This document shows, piece by piece, positions 5,584-5,806 of a DNA stretch of 5,806 nucleotides. Below the pieces are notes generated by a model. It was not told where the DNA came from, ran no database searches, and saw only the letters and a program-made list of their open reading frames with translations. The translations under genes were made by a program, and so were the position numbers. Every line of letters starts with the position of its first letter. The stretch's first letter is position 1. This DNA is from an uncultured Clostridia bacterium (GTDB lineage: Bacteria; Bacillota; Clostridia; Peptostreptococcales; Anaerovoracaceae), in the NCBI GenBank assembly GCA_938045615.1, contig CALIBC010000194.1, forward strand, positions 1 to 5,806. Direction: 5' to 3'.

Positions 5584-5641
5584 GGCGCTATATCTTGTTA
5601 TCCTCATCTGATATAGCACCTCGCTCGCCTTTGAGGATAAC
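5584..5641 (-). promoter_or_regulatory. Interleaved inverted repeats: two mutually exclusive hairpins in the mRNA leader
   Basis: In the minus-strand transcript the order is: arm 1 GTTATCCTCA (5641-5632), arm 2 GGTGCTATATC (5620-5610), arm 1' TGAGGATAAC (5606-5597), arm 2' GATATAGCGCC (5594-5584). Arms 1 and 1' pair perfectly over 10 bp. Arms 2 and 2' pair over 11 bp with a single G-U wobble. The order 1-2-1'-2' means the stems cross. Only 2 nt join arms 1' and 2', too short to span a 10-bp stem in a simple pseudoknot, so the stems are more likely alternatives. The element begins only about 10 nt after the expected transcript start. Its role is inferred; it could instead be a protein-binding or recombination site at the DNA level. 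Confidence 0.55.
5609..5620. repeat. 12-bp direct repeat TGATATAGCACC, copy 2
   Basis: Identical to 5085-5096. In this copy the sequence also forms arm 2 of the interleaved inverted repeat. A related inverted copy (GGCGCTATATC, one base different) lies at 5584-5594. Confidence 0.5.
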
Positions 5642-5655
5642 CTTTTTGTTCGCCC

Positions 5656-5688
5656 CAAAGATAAGAAAATACAAATGAGACATGCAAA
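5656..5688 (-). promoter_or_regulatory. Bacteroidetes-type sigma promoter for the peptide operon
   Basis: On the minus strand, TTTG (5688-5685) is followed after 21 nt by TATCTTTG (5663-5656), which matches the Bacteroidetes housekeeping consensus TTTG-N(about 19-21)-TAnnTTTG. The transcript start should fall near 5650, giving a leader of about 395 nt before the peptide ATG at 5255. No comparable promoter was seen closer to the peptide gene, and none was evident by eye before the other genes, which supports a single operon. Confidence 0.7.
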
Positions 5689-5806
5689 TCTTTTTCGTTG
5701 AAGATTGAGGTCTATTATCTTCTATAAACGTGAGTTCGACGTAAGAAAAGGGGTAAAAAGAAGTGGGAGTCAAGAGTGAGATTTGTATCTTTAATGCGTT
5801 GAAAAT

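Larger units (their letters stand above)
5256..5806. other. Long non-coding leader and promoter region
   Basis: About 550 bp without a convincing gene on either strand. It holds the minus-strand promoter at 5656-5688, the interleaved inverted repeats at 5584-5641, one copy of the 12-bp direct repeat, a 9-bp direct repeat ATGAGACAT (5562-5570 and 5675-5683), a weak hairpin AACGG/CCGTT at 5445-5463, and the possible short ORF abutting the peptide gene. I saw nothing definite in 5689-5806. Confidence 0.6.

Noticed and set aside
5584..5641. True H-type pseudoknot from the crossed repeats
   Set aside because: Only 2 nt would have to bridge a 10-bp stem, so simultaneous formation of both full stems is sterically unlikely. 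Alternative hairpins are preferred.
5588..5773. 61-codon minus-strand ORF covering the promoter
   Set aside because: It spans the -33/-7 promoter elements and the inverted repeats, has no recognisable domain or signal, and its composition follows the repeat arms. It is better read as non-coding, although short conserved ORFs of this kind may be annotated elsewhere.
1..5806. CRISPR array, tRNA, rRNA or complete insertion sequence
   Set aside because: No regularly spaced repeats, tRNA-like cloverleaf, rRNA sequence or transposase frame was seen on either strand.

Overview
The window looks like chromosomal DNA of a Bacteroidales bacterium, possibly of the Porphyromonas/Tannerella type (the genus cannot be fixed from sequence alone). 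The reasons are two proteins of the Bacteroidetes-specific GLPGLI family, a TonB-dependent receptor with an N-terminal carboxypeptidase-regulatory-like domain, signal peptides ending in AQ, a promoter of the Bacteroidetes form TTTG-N21-TAnnTTTG, and no clear Shine-Dalgarno sequence before the start of the small peptide gene.

Every gene I can support lies on the minus strand, so the window reads from right to left as one probable operon. From 5806 to 5256 there is about 550 bp without a convincing gene. It carries a good promoter (5656-5688) and, just downstream of the expected transcript start, two interleaved inverted repeats (5584-5641) that can form two mutually exclusive RNA hairpins in a leader of roughly 395 nt. 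Next comes a 51-codon gene (5100-5255) that is easily missed. It encodes a double-glycine-leader peptide whose leader matches LSxxELxxIxGG exactly, and the predicted 36-residue product is acidic and Trp-rich with two widely spaced cysteines. A terminator-like inverted repeat (4955-5073) follows, enclosing a 33-codon signal-peptide-like ORF. Then come GLPGLI protein 1 (4009-4881), a REP-like hairpin (3952-4000), GLPGLI protein 2 (3086-3922), a fusion protein with C39-like, VKOR and thioredoxin parts (1441-3078), and a TonB-dependent receptor that runs off the left edge (1-1438). The last three genes are separated by only 7 and 2 nt.

Working model (inference): the GG-leader peptide is exported and processed by a C39-type transporter not present in the window. 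The membrane-bound VKOR-thioredoxin fusion, whose N-terminal C39-like domain appears to have lost its catalytic residues and may only recognise the peptide, supplies the oxidising power to close a Cys-Cys bond. The client could be the peptide, the Cys-containing GLPGLI proteins, or both. The receptor and the GLPGLI proteins would handle the product, or a ligand, at the outer membrane. The fusion gene and the leader/peptide region are AT-rich while the GLPGLI and receptor genes are very GC-rich, so the operon is compositionally a mosaic.
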